Positions 32,944-41,010 of a stretch of 41,010 nucleotides of DNA are shown here, one piece after another. Source of the DNA: Candidatus Omnitrophota bacterium (GTDB lineage Bacteria > Omnitrophota > Gorgyraeia > Zapsychrales > JANLHA01); contig JADLGJ010000050.1 of assembly GCA_020849375.1 (NCBI GenBank), forward strand, positions 1-41,010, given 5' to 3'. Under the pieces are notes generated by a model, which was given only the letters and a program-made list of their open reading frames with translations, ran no database searches and was not told the DNA's origin. The stretch's first letter is position 1, and every line of letters starts with the position of its first letter. The translations under genes and the position numbers were made by a program.

Positions 32944-35361
32944 TTATGGCTTAGATTTCCACATTTCCTTATAAACGCCAAAAACTTTACGCGGTTGCCG
33001 CAAGAACGGGCTGTGTTTGCCCTTCCCCTGGGCATTAAGACCGAACCATTCCTCAAAATAATACCCTCCGGCGAACGGCCCGATCGCCTCTGATTTCTTG
33101 TCATGGCGGTACGGCTCGTAATTCTTCCACCATTCATCGAGCCATTCAAATGCCACACCGCCAAGGGCGTTACCGATACCCTCGGGATGGCCGCCTAAAT
33201 TGCTTTCAATATCCAGCCAGTTCCCGCGGTGATAATTAGCCTGCTCGATCTCCCCGTCATCAAGACTCAAATGTGTCGTATATGCAGGAGATCCATACTC
33301 TGTAATGAATGCAGGCTTGCCGGTGGCTCCAGAAACCTGTTCCCAGAACGAACCAAAGCCGTAATCGCCGCGATAAACATTAGCCCCAAAAACATCCACT
33401 TCCGGCGCATTTTTGGCAAAAAGATCGAGAAAAAGGGTATCGCCGCTGCAGATCGCGACCGGATGGTCGGGGTCGATCTCATGGATCATTTTGGCAACAT
33501 CGTTCACAAATTTATAATACGCGACCGGGTCTTTGTCGGCATTGTTGGCGACACCGTAATTATTCTCATTTCCTAAAAGCCACATCAAAATATAAGGCTC
33601 GTCTTTGAGATCCATGACCATTTCCCTGACGGACTTCATCATATTTTCCTGATGAACGGGATTGCTGTAATTGGTGCCCTCGAACCAGCTGGCTCCGGAC
33701 CCATGAGTATACTTCCCAATAAAATTACCCATAATAACCATAAAGCCGTATTCCCTATACATCTTACGCAAAACTTCTTTAACCGGCTTGAACGGCTGAT
33801 AATATTCACGAAGCGTGTTAACGCCCATGTCTTTCATGATCGCGAAATCGCCGACGGTCGGTTCATTGGCATCTTGTGTATCATTTTTATTCTCGTCAAC
33901 CCAAGCCTCATATGGCCCGTCGAGAAGACCATTCCCGTTGCTGTCTTCCTTCATCCAGCTGACGAGCGTTCCTTTATCAGGGCTCTGGCCTATCTTGGTC
34001 GGGGCATAGGTCACACCTTTAATGACAAAAGGCTTGTCATCAACAAACATTTTCCAATGGTCATTTTCATATTGCATCAATTGGACACGGCCGCTGCCGA
34101 GAGTTCGCTTCACTTTCCCCAAGGCCTTACTTTTATTGACAAAACTCATTTTATCTTTGAAACGGTCGGCTGCGCCTTTTTCCTTAATGATCCCGGGCCA
34201 CGTCGTCACCGAATCATTACTGACATCATTATCAAAACCATTGGCTACCTCGATCTTCATCCATTGGCTGGTGAGGTTTAATTCAGGATGTGTCCGGATA
34301 ATATGCTGGATCTTAGAAACAGCCGCCTGAGCCGGATACCACGGAGTTTGCCAATAGGTCCAAGCCACCGTGTTCGGAAAATAGACGACCAAGGAATGAA
34401 AGGCCTTTAACGCTTCATGATACATTTTGGCGCGTTCAAAGATCAAGCCTTGATAGAACAAACGGATCCCGGCCGGTTCCGGGGCATTGATCCATTTAAA
34501 ATAAGCGGCCTCGAGATCAGTACTTCGCAAGAAATCCCAATGGCTTCCTTCAAGACGGCCTTCTTTTTTGACTTTAAGATATTCAGGAGATTTTAAAATG
34601 ATTGATGTATTACTGGGATAAATTCCGTAACCGACGGCTGCGGTCAAATCCTTCGGTTTACTGACGGTAAATTTATAATCTGTGGTTCCGACACCGGAAA
34701 ATTGACCAAATTTACGGTAATCGATCACTTTTTCCTTGCCGGGGTTCAAGACGGGAGGAATTGTCTTAAGGCTATCAGAAACAGGGTCCTCTTCAACAAC
34801 ATTACCCAGCATCACATCGATGCTGGCCTGACTTTTATCCTTAACCGACCAGAACGCCCCGCGGGACGGATCCCACGCTTGTGCGAAAGAATACTCCTTG
34901 ATGATCTTTTGAAATTCCGCGACCGCCTCTTCGGTTTTTCCGTTATTCATCAACGCTTCCGCTTTAATAAACAAGATCGTCCCGACATCATTTAAGACAG
35001 AAACTTCGTTTTCTCTCCCACGCATAGGAAAATCGGTTAAAGAGGCTTGTTGTTTCCATGCTTCTTCATCGTAAAGTGCCAAACATCCATCAACAAGCTT
35101 CAACAGGGAGGCTAAATCATTCTTCCCCGAAAACTCCCACGCTTTTTTGAGAAATTCACTGCTAGGGGTCCTTACGACCGGCGGAACAGGTGAGGAAGGA
35201 ACAGATAGATCAGCAACTTCTTCTGCTGCCGATGGGGCTGCCGCATTTGTAGAAACGGAAACAGCATTGTCTTCTGCCCAAAGCTTAGGAACAGCAGGAA
35301 GACTAATCAAAAAAACTGTTACAACAGCCCTAATAATTATTATGTCATTCGTTGATTTCAT
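32944..35361 (-). CDS. Secreted clan-A glycosidase (GH2/GH5-like TIM barrel) with N-terminal repeat domain
   Basis: 805 residues with a signal peptide (hydrophobic 8-24). Residues about 65-185 are the WDP-type helical domain shared with the next gene; about 280-360 holds another degenerate TPR-like stretch. From about 438 a barrel begins with KPFVIKGVTYAPTKIG, as in GH2 catalytic domains; acid/base E599 is in MWLLGNENNYG and nucleophile E688 in AFITEYGSPA, the strand 4 and strand 7 glutamates of clan GH-A. After strand 1 an insertion carries two aspartate-rich loops (DSNGNGLLDG, DENKNDTQDANE), which look like calcium-binding loops. The substrate is unknown; beta-glucan or related polymer is likely from the GH94 and ABC neighbours. 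It starts 9 nt after the permease stop, so it belongs to the transporter operon. Confidence 0.78.
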   Translation of the reverse strand: MKSTNDIIIIRAVVTVFLISLPAVPKLWAEDNAVSVSTNAAAPSAAEEVADLSVPSSPVPPVVRTPSSEFLKKAWEFSGKNDLASLLKLVDGCLALYDEEAWKQQASLTDFPMRGRENEVSVLNDVGTILFIKAEALMNNGKTEEAVAEFQKIIKEYSFAQAWDPSRGAFWSVKDKSQASIDVMLGNVVEEDPVSDSLKTIPPVLNPGKEKVIDYRKFGQFSGVGTTDYKFTVSKPKDLTAAVGYGIYPSNTSIILKSPEYLKVKKEGRLEGSHWDFLRSTDLEAAYFKWINAPEPAGIRLFYQGLIFERAKMYHEALKAFHSLVVYFPNTVAWTYWQTPWYPAQAAVSKIQHIIRTHPELNLTSQWMKIEVANGFDNDVSNDSVTTWPGIIKEKGAADRFKDKMSFVNKSKALGKVKRTLGSGRVQLMQYENDHWKMFVDDKPFVIKGVTYAPTKIGQSPDKGTLVSWMKEDSNGNGLLDGPYEAWVDENKNDTQDANEPTVGDFAIMKDMGVNTLREYYQPFKPVKEVLRKMYREYGFMVIMGNFIGKYTHGSGASWFEGTNYSNPVHQENMMKSVREMVMDLKDEPYILMWLLGNENNYGVANNADKDPVAYYKFVNDVAKMIHEIDPDHPVAICSGDTLFLDLFAKNAPEVDVFGANVYRGDYGFGSFWEQVSGATGKPAFITEYGSPAYTTHLSLDDGEIEQANYHRGNWLDIESNLGGHPEGIGNALGGVAFEWLDEWWKNYEPYRHDKKSEAIGPFAGGYYFEEWFGLNAQGKGKHSPFLRQPRKVFGVYKEMWKSKP

Positions 35362-35370
35362 AAACTTATT

Positions 35371-36228
35371 CTACCCTACAATGGCCCCGGAAGAAAGTCC
35401 CCTAATAATATGCTTCTGGATGACCAAATAAATAAGAACGATCGGGGTGGCAGCGATCGTCAAACTAGCCATCAACAAAGGATAATCCACGCTATGCGAC
35501 CCAGCAAAATACATGACCCCACGCTGAAGAGGCATTAGGGATTGATCATTTAATAACAACATCGCTAAAATATACTCATTCCATACACTTAAAGAACTGA
35601 AGATCACTATGACCGCGATCGCAGGGCGCGCAAACGGAAGAGCGATATGGCGCCAAATACCCAATTTGGAACATCCGTCGATCCGCGCGGCATCCTCGAG
35701 ATCAGAGGGGATTTTATCAAAAAAGGTTTTCAACAAAAGAATACTAAGCGGCAAGCCCACATTGATCATACAGAGGATATACCCTATCCGCGTGTTACCC
35801 AAGTGGTATTTGTTCATAAGAACGACCAACGGGACAAAACTCCCCGGCAAAGGGATCATCATGGCAGCGACGAACATGTAAAAGAAAAAATTCTTGCCAG
35901 GGAAATGAAGACGAGAAAAAGCAAATGCTGCTAAGGATGAAATTAGAACGATCCCAATGACTACAAAAACAGTATAAACCAAGCTGTTCAAAAAATAAAT
36001 ACCAAAATGTCCTTCGGTCCAAGCCACCCAATAATTCTGAAAATGCCAAACCGCAGGAAAAATGGCCTTATCAACAAAGACCGTTTCCTGCGTCATCAAA
36101 GAAGACCTAACCATCCAAAAAAGCGGGAATAAGCACGTCAAGGTCACCGTCATTAAGAAAACATGAACTACGCCGGACTTAAACCAGCGCCATAATCGAT
36201 ATTTATTAAAAAAAGGACTGCCGCTCAT
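35371..36228 (-). CDS. ABC sugar transporter permease, MalG type
   Basis: 285 residues with six transmembrane segments. The EAA loop that contacts the ATPase is LEDAARIDGCSKLGIWRHI (about 177-195). MalG-like features include FPLFWMVRSSL near the first helix. ATG is one base after the malF-type stop. It forms the inner-membrane channel with the preceding permease. The ATP-binding subunit is not in the window; such transporters often share an MsmX/UgpC-type ATPase encoded elsewhere. Substrate presumably an oligosaccharide. Confidence 0.9.
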   Translation of the reverse strand: MSGSPFFNKYRLWRWFKSGVVHVFLMTVTLTCLFPLFWMVRSSLMTQETVFVDKAIFPAVWHFQNYWVAWTEGHFGIYFLNSLVYTVFVVIGIVLISSLAAFAFSRLHFPGKNFFFYMFVAAMMIPLPGSFVPLVVLMNKYHLGNTRIGYILCMINVGLPLSILLLKTFFDKIPSDLEDAARIDGCSKLGIWRHIALPFARPAIAVIVIFSSLSVWNEYILAMLLLNDQSLMPLQRGVMYFAGSHSVDYPLLMASLTIAATPIVLIYLVIQKHIIRGLSSGAIVG

Positions 36229-36229
36229 A

Positions 36230-37156
36230 TTATGCCTGCTTCATGCGATCAGATAACTTTTTAATAATAAACGACACCATAACTAAAATAAGCCCGAACA
36301 TAACGCCTTGGGCACAGGCATAACCATAACGTTGAGTCACCGTCATTGCAGAAAGTATCCGCGTAACCGGAACCTCCGTGTGATACACCAGGCCTTGCCC
36401 AACCATAGAAAGGATCAAAACAAAAGATTGCATAGAACCCAGGATCGTCAGGACCACAACAACCATAATGACCGGGAGCATCATCGGGATCGTCACATTC
36501 CAGAATGTACTCCATGAATTAGCCCCGTCGACCTGAGCCGCTTCATAAAGCCGACGGTCGATCGTTTGTAAGCCGGCTAATAATATAATAAATCCCCAGC
36601 CAAACCCTTTCCAACTATGGACCACGGCAATACATGTTAATGCCGTATTGGGGTCGGAAAGCCAATTATGGATCAGGTCGTGCAACCCCACTGCGTTTAA
36701 GAGATAATTAAGAAGGCCGATATTTTCATTCCCCTGAACTCCAGAGTTCAGGATCCAGCGCCAGATGATACCGACGACGATCTCAGAAAGAACCGGGGGG
36801 AGAAAGAATACCAAACGATAAAATCCCTTAAAATGGATCGCACGGTTACAGGCCAAAGCCAGCGCGAACGCCAGAATGTTTTGGAAGGTCAACGCGATCA
36901 ACGTTATATAAGTCGCATTCCACATCGACCGCCACCAAATGACATCGCCCATCAATTCTTGAAAGTTCTCAAGCCCTACAAAAGTTTTCCCTGCGCTGAT
37001 CCCGTTCCAATCATGCAAAGAAAGATTAAAAATCTCATAAAACGGGATGATATAAAATCCAACAAAGATAGCTACCGCAGGAAGGATAAATGAAAAACTG
37101 CTAAGGTAGTCTTTTAATAAATGACCCGATAAGGTCTTGGACTGCGCGCTAGACAA
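36230..37156 (-). CDS. ABC sugar transporter permease, MalF type
   Basis: 308 residues with six transmembrane segments. The EAA motif is EAAQVDGANSWSTFWNVTIP (205-224), and LPAVAIFVGFYIIPFYEIFNLSLHDW is the usual N-terminal opening. It starts at TTG 37156, with GAGG seven bases upstream, 16 nt after the binding-protein gene. It pairs with the MalG-type permease behind it. Confidence 0.9.
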   Translation of the reverse strand: MSSAQSKTLSGHLLKDYLSSFSFILPAVAIFVGFYIIPFYEIFNLSLHDWNGISAGKTFVGLENFQELMGDVIWWRSMWNATYITLIALTFQNILAFALALACNRAIHFKGFYRLVFFLPPVLSEIVVGIIWRWILNSGVQGNENIGLLNYLLNAVGLHDLIHNWLSDPNTALTCIAVVHSWKGFGWGFIILLAGLQTIDRRLYEAAQVDGANSWSTFWNVTIPMMLPVIMVVVVLTILGSMQSFVLILSMVGQGLVYHTEVPVTRILSAMTVTQRYGYACAQGVMFGLILVMVSFIIKKLSDRMKQA

Positions 37157-37172
37157 AATGCAACCTCAGTTA

Positions 37173-38486
37173 TTATTGATAAAGGTCATTTTTTATTCTT
37201 TTTTGTCTTTCCAGCTGGCGAAGCTTGACTTTTTGCACTTCGGCAGCGACTTTTTCCGGAGTTTTCTCGCCGATAATGATCGACTGCAAACCTCGGTCAA
37301 ACGCTTCCAGGACTAGAGCATCTTCATTCAACGGCCAAATGGCCGGATGAGTCGTCGATTCCATACTGGAAGAAAATTCCGCAAGGATCGGCGGGATGCT
37401 CGCCAATGAATTCTGATTCACAGGAAGGTTCTGTGTTTTTTCCGCAAGAAACGTTTGCTGTTCTTTAGCCGTGAGCCATTTCAAGAACGCGATCGCCTTA
37501 GTTTTATTCGGGGACACATTATTAACAAAGAACGATGATCCTGCCCCGCCCCAGATTTTCATCGGAAATTCTTTGCTCGCCGATGGCGGCAACATTACGC
37601 CATACTCGAGCTTCGGGTTCATATCATTATAAACATTAACGCACCACGAACCGTTAAACGCAAAAGCCGCTCTTTCCAGCGCAAAATCCTGCTCGGCATC
37701 CTTATTCGATTTCGTAACGATGCCTGGGACAAGAACATCTTTTTCCCGCATTTGACTAAAGATTCGAAAGACCTTGATCCACGAAGGGTCCGTATAAGGG
37801 ATTTCTCCCCGGAACGTGGCCATGACCTTGTCTTCTCCCATGATATTAAAGGCATAATTCGTCGCAAAACAATCCGCCATCCAAAGCTCGCCCCAACCTG
37901 AGACAAAACCTGATAAGCCAACACGCTTTAAAGCCGACGAAGCATCGAACCATTCCTGCATCGTCGCCGGCGGTTTTAAAATCCCGGCTTTCTTGAGCAT
38001 ATTTTTATTATAAATCATTTGGATATTTGTGATATCGATCGGCACCCCATAGATCCCGGGTTTGACGCCGTATGGGTTGTCAGGATCAAAACGATTTACC
38101 AAGAGCGCCTTCGGGAAAAGAACTTTTTCCCAAGCGGCATCGTCCGCTTTGAAATCGGCTGTTAAATCCGCCACAAAACCACTGGTAATAAAATCCGCTA
38201 CGACCGACTTCTCATCCAGGATACCAAAAATATCAGGTAAAATTTTTGCCTGTGCCGCGGCGATGATCTTTTGAGAGTAAACATCGGAAGGAGCGTATAA
38301 CTCGAGAATGACTTTAATACCTGTTTCTTTTTCGTATTGTAATGCGAGGGCTTGAAAGGCTTTATCGCGGTCCGTCATCCAGTGCCAGATAACGATGCGG
38401 TCGGTTTGGGGGGTGGCAGGGCTACAACTGATTCCGGAAAAGATAGAACAAAAAACAGCAAAACCGAAAAGAAACAATCTTTTCAC
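37173..38486 (-). CDS. Extracellular sugar-binding lipoprotein of the ABC transporter
   Basis: 437 residues of the family 1 solute-binding type. GTG start with AGGAG five bases upstream. The signal peptide ends GISC (C21), a weak but plausible lipobox that would anchor it in a membrane. Typical text: IVIWHWMTDRDKAFQALALQ, YSQKIIAAAQAKILPDIFGI, YGVPIDITNIQMIYNKNML and FALERAAFAFNGSWCVN. It captures the sugar and presents it to the two permeases behind it. It is the first gene of the transporter-glycosidase operon, directly after a strong promoter. The ligand cannot be predicted. Confidence 0.9.
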   Translation of the reverse strand: MKRLFLFGFAVFCSIFSGISCSPATPQTDRIVIWHWMTDRDKAFQALALQYEKETGIKVILELYAPSDVYSQKIIAAAQAKILPDIFGILDEKSVVADFITSGFVADLTADFKADDAAWEKVLFPKALLVNRFDPDNPYGVKPGIYGVPIDITNIQMIYNKNMLKKAGILKPPATMQEWFDASSALKRVGLSGFVSGWGELWMADCFATNYAFNIMGEDKVMATFRGEIPYTDPSWIKVFRIFSQMREKDVLVPGIVTKSNKDAEQDFALERAAFAFNGSWCVNVYNDMNPKLEYGVMLPPSASKEFPMKIWGGAGSSFFVNNVSPNKTKAIAFLKWLTAKEQQTFLAEKTQNLPVNQNSLASIPPILAEFSSSMESTTHPAIWPLNEDALVLEAFDRGLQSIIIGEKTPEKVAAEVQKVKLRQLERQKRIKNDLYQ

Positions 38487-38536
38487 AAAAACTCCTGTTT
38501 TGTTCTTAAAAAACGAGCCTTAAAGTTGGAAGCGGT

Positions 38537-38565
38537 ATCCTAACATGAGCTACAGGCCTTGTCAA
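38537..38565 (-). promoter_or_regulatory. Promoter of the sugar transporter operon
   Basis: On the minus strand TTGACA (38565-38560), 17 nt, TAGGAT (38542-38537), with TG one base before the -10 box. A likely target of the LacI-family regulator, although no clear operator palindrome is seen. Confidence 0.8.
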
Positions 38566-38580
38566 AACACTATGTCGATC

Positions 38581-38633
38581 AAAAAAATAGTTAGGGCTCC
38601 TTGCTCAAATTACGCGCGAAGCCCTAACTATTT
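38581..38633 (-). terminator. Terminator of the GH94 gene
   Basis: Perfect 14-bp stem AAATAGTTAGGGCT / AGCCCTAACTATTT with a 21-nt loop, followed on the minus strand by a run of seven T (counting the stem end). It separates the phosphorylase transcript from the transporter operon. Confidence 0.9.
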
Positions 38634-38644
38634 CCCTATAAACA

Positions 38645-41010
38645 TTAGCCTAAGACGGCCTTGACCTTATGCACTTTTCCGTCCATAAACGGCGTGATCA
38701 GATTACCGCGGACCTCTTTCCCATCGACAAACAACTGCTTAACGCCCTTTTCTTTGCCATTCGGGTTCAAGATCTCGATCTCATAGACATCACCGCGGAA
38801 CGGACGGCGGATCGAACACTTCTTCCACTTCTTTGGGATGCAAGGATCAATACGTAATCCGTGGAAATCACGGCGGGCACCCAAAATCCATTCGGTCGCG
38901 AGCATGAACTGCCAACCCGATGACCCGGTGATCCAGGTAAAAGCCCCTTCGCCATAGCGATAAGGGTTTTCCGGCCCAACTAAATACTCCGCAAAGACAT
39001 ACGGCTCAGTTTTATAAAGGTCCATGTTCTTTTGTGCGTTAGGCATAACCTTACGGGCGGCTTCATAAGCTTTGTCACCGTAACCGGCCATAGCATAAGC
39101 AACAGCCATGAAAGTCGCCGCGTGACAGAAAACGGCCGCGTTCTCTTTTGTCCCTTCAGAGAACATACTGATACGGCCCAAGCGCTTGACCCATGAAGAA
39201 TACGCCGGATAAAATAACGCTAAACCGTGGTCGCCGTTCAAATACTTATCAACGGAAGCGATGACTTGCTTTAAACGTTCATCGCGGGCAACACCGGACA
39301 AAATAGCCCAAGCTTGGCTGTTGAGATAGATCTTTCCTTCTTTGTCCTGCTTGCTGCCATAAACGAGGCCGCTGTCATCATATCCGCGGGAATACCACTC
39401 GCCATCCCAAGCGGTCGTGTTAATGCGTTCGTCCATGGTCTTGGCCATTTGTAAATATTCCTGCTTCTTGGAATCCTGACCGATGAGCTCAAAAATATCA
39501 GCTAACGTTTTCAGCGAACGGACCAAGGCCTGCGCTAACCAAACGCTTTCGCCGCGATGCTTAATACCAGCGGCATCAATAGCGTCGTTCCAGTCAGCGT
39601 GCCCGATACGCGGGAAACCTTTTTCTCCGACGTCATTAAAGCAGAACTTCAAATTGGCTTCGAGATGTTCCAAAAGCGTGCCTTCCCCGTCGGTTTGGGC
39701 ACCGCCTTTGAAATGCGGGTCAATATCCCAACCCTTGATCCAGGCGTCTTTCAGGAACGGCACATATTCGCCGAGAATATCTTTGTCGCCGGTTTCCTTA
39801 ATATAAGCGCTGACGGTCTGCGTTAACCAAACCTGGTGATCTTTGTTCGGGCGGAACTTGTACGGCCCCTTGGTGTCCGACCAGCCCGGCGCAGAAGTCC
39901 CATCGCGACGGATCAAAGCAGCGATACGCAACAACTTTTGACGGGTCAATTGCGGATTGATCGAAACAACAGCTTCGCCGTCTTGTGCAGAATCACGGTA
40001 ACCGCGCCCGCCGGAACCTTCGTGGTAATAGCTCGGTGAACGTGACCAGAAGTTGCAGATATAAACTTGATACTTGACCCAGACATTATAAAGGACGTTG
40101 AAATCCTTATCCGGGGTATTAACTTCGATATTGCCGGTAATACGATCAAGCCAGATTTTTTTCGTATTCGCCAATTCTTGCTTCGCTTTTTTCACATCAC
40201 GGAACTTGGTCAACATACGGCCAGCTTCCGGAACGCCGCTCGTTTGGCCGAGGACAACGGTAAATTCTTTGGTCTGTCCCGGTTTTAACGTGATGCTGTG
40301 CTTGAAAGACGCGATTGAATCTTCGCCGGAGCAAAGCGGGAAATGTTCAAATTTTCCGTCGAGGACGGCAGTCGGTTTTTCTTCGGTATTGCAGCGTCCG
40401 ACGAATGCATCTTTTTGCGTACAGCAGCCTTTGACCGGCAATGACGAACCGAAAAAGACAAGCGTATCAAAGGGCTGAATGTTCATCCCTTCCCAAGCGG
40501 CGGTCTTTTTAGCGAAAACAGCGGCGTGCGGTTTGTCATACCAGGCGCGGGTGTAAAGATGCATGATGTTGCGGTAACGCAATTCTTCGTGATAATCGCC
40601 GATCAAAAGTTCAACGTAAGGAAAGAGTTCGACGGTCTTGGTCTTTTTGGACTTGTTAGTAACAGATGCGATCCAAACTTCACATTCTTCATGTTCCGGA
40701 ACGAAATAAGTGACAGAAGAAGCTATGCCGTTATTAATGGATTCGATCGTCGTGTAACCAAGGCCATGACGGGAACGAAACGACGTCGGTTTGGTGCGGA
40801 TCGGCTGGTACGTTAACGACCATGCTTTCCCCTCTGATCTTGCATAAATATATTTCCCGGGGCGGTCAAAATGCCAATTTTCCGGCGACCAGCGGGTCAG
40901 ACGGTTCGTGCGGCAATCTTTATAAAAACTGTAACCGCCGGCGCAATGAGAAATGATAGAACAATATTTTTCGTTAGTTAAATAGTTGATCCACGGGCGT
41001 GGCGTGACAG
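38645..41010 (-). CDS. GH94 family glycoside phosphorylase, 5' end outside window
   Basis: The open frame runs to the window edge, giving about 788 residues; the true start lies beyond 41010. An internal TTG at 40606 is not the start, since the upstream part reads TPRPWINYLTNEKYCSIISH, CAGGYSFYKDCRTNRLTRW and PGKYIYARS, the usual N-terminal beta-sandwich of cellobiose phosphorylase relatives. The (alpha/alpha)6 barrel has GYRDSAQDG and GHADWNDAID; the aspartate of WND (codon 39584-39586) is the expected general acid. These cytoplasmic enzymes split beta-linked disaccharides or short glucans with phosphate, giving sugar 1-phosphate and saving ATP. Cellobiose, chitobiose, laminaribiose or other specificity cannot be set. 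A strong terminator follows; the transporter behind has its own promoter. Confidence 0.9.
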   Translation of the reverse strand, partial: VTPRPWINYLTNEKYCSIISHCAGGYSFYKDCRTNRLTRWSPENWHFDRPGKYIYARSEGKAWSLTYQPIRTKPTSFRSRHGLGYTTIESINNGIASSVTYFVPEHEECEVWIASVTNKSKKTKTVELFPYVELLIGDYHEELRYRNIMHLYTRAWYDKPHAAVFAKKTAAWEGMNIQPFDTLVFFGSSLPVKGCCTQKDAFVGRCNTEEKPTAVLDGKFEHFPLCSGEDSIASFKHSITLKPGQTKEFTVVLGQTSGVPEAGRMLTKFRDVKKAKQELANTKKIWLDRITGNIEVNTPDKDFNVLYNVWVKYQVYICNFWSRSPSYYHEGSGGRGYRDSAQDGEAVVSINPQLTRQKLLRIAALIRRDGTSAPGWSDTKGPYKFRPNKDHQVWLTQTVSAYIKETGDKDILGEYVPFLKDAWIKGWDIDPHFKGGAQTDGEGTLLEHLEANLKFCFNDVGEKGFPRIGHADWNDAIDAAGIKHRGESVWLAQALVRSLKTLADIFELIGQDSKKQEYLQMAKTMDERINTTAWDGEWYSRGYDDSGLVYGSKQDKEGKIYLNSQAWAILSGVARDERLKQVIASVDKYLNGDHGLALFYPAYSSWVKRLGRISMFSEGTKENAAVFCHAATFMAVAYAMAGYGDKAYEAARKVMPNAQKNMDLYKTEPYVFAEYLVGPENPYRYGEGAFTWITGSSGWQFMLATEWILGARRDFHGLRIDPCIPKKWKKCSIRRPFRGDVYEIEILNPNGKEKGVKQLFVDGKEVRGNLITPFMDGKVHKVKAVLG

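Noticed and set aside
38526-38542. LacI-type operator GGATACCGCTTCC downstream of the transporter promoter
   Set aside because: Only a partial odd-centred symmetry with two mismatched pairs.
38645-40606. GH94 gene starting at 40606
   Set aside because: The same frame stays open to the window edge and encodes the family's N-terminal domain.
1-41010. CRISPR arrays, rRNA or tRNA genes, prophage
   Set aside because: No regularly spaced repeats, no rRNA-like or cloverleaf sequence, and no phage structural or integrase genes were seen; a tRNA scan was not possible.

Overview
The window looks like an ordinary, gene-dense chromosomal segment of an uncultured Gram-negative bacterium of the PVC/Omnitrophota (OP3) kind. 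The outer-membrane genes (lnt, lptE, a BamD-like protein) show a diderm. Thiazole synthesis uses ThiH rather than ThiO, which suits an anaerobe. GTG and TTG starts are common, and ATGA/TAATG overlaps couple many genes. The phylum is my inference from gene style and order; no marker-gene comparison was possible.

Layout. (1) 1-5000, minus strand apart from one gene: an adenosine-specific kinase cut by the window edge, two paralogous membrane-anchored receiver proteins, lnt, a REP-associated tyrosine transposase (RAYT) and a small methyltransferase, then a divergent plus-strand XRE regulator. Four copies of a GTAG-bearing palindrome sit in 2.3 kb around the transposase: one inside lnt codons, two supplying stop codons. 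(2) 5008-10170, minus: pilT-like ATPase, prfB (complete only through a programmed +1 frameshift) and secA. (3) 10274-14829, minus: murJ, a shortened uvrC and a GT-C/TPR membrane protein; rpsT lies divergently on plus. (4) 15197-22086, minus: SAM decarboxylase, then the leuS cluster leuS - 47-aa membrane peptide - comEC - bamD - lptE - holA. (5) 22204-25056, plus: a hairpin leader, thiS-thiG-thiH, a 92-bp structured inverted repeat, and thiF. (6) 24998-28737, minus: a 56-aa two-helix protein, mnmG, cysK and a TVP38 protein that overlaps thiF tail to tail. (7) 28823-41010, minus: a carbohydrate locus with a GH94 phosphorylase (5' end outside), a solute-binding protein and two ABC permeases, a secreted clan-A glycosidase, a secreted two-repeat protein, a secreted beta-sandwich protein, a membrane coiled-coil protein and a LacI regulator.

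How the genes fit together. In region 7 the secreted glycosidase would release or remodel a glucan-like polymer, the ABC system would import the product, GH94 would phosphorolyse it and LacI would control supply. The substrate cannot be read from sequence. Region 5 builds the thiazole half of thiamine without a recognisable TPP riboswitch. Most region 4 genes serve the envelope (lptE, bamD, comEC) and are linked to leuS and holA in an order that recalls E. coli leuS-lptE-holA.

The strongest candidates for something little described are the RAYT/palindrome cluster with its effects on host genes, the WDP-x-FW repeat domain shared by the secreted glycosidase and its neighbour, the 92-bp element inside the thi operon, and a PilT-like ATPase without its Walker B glutamate.
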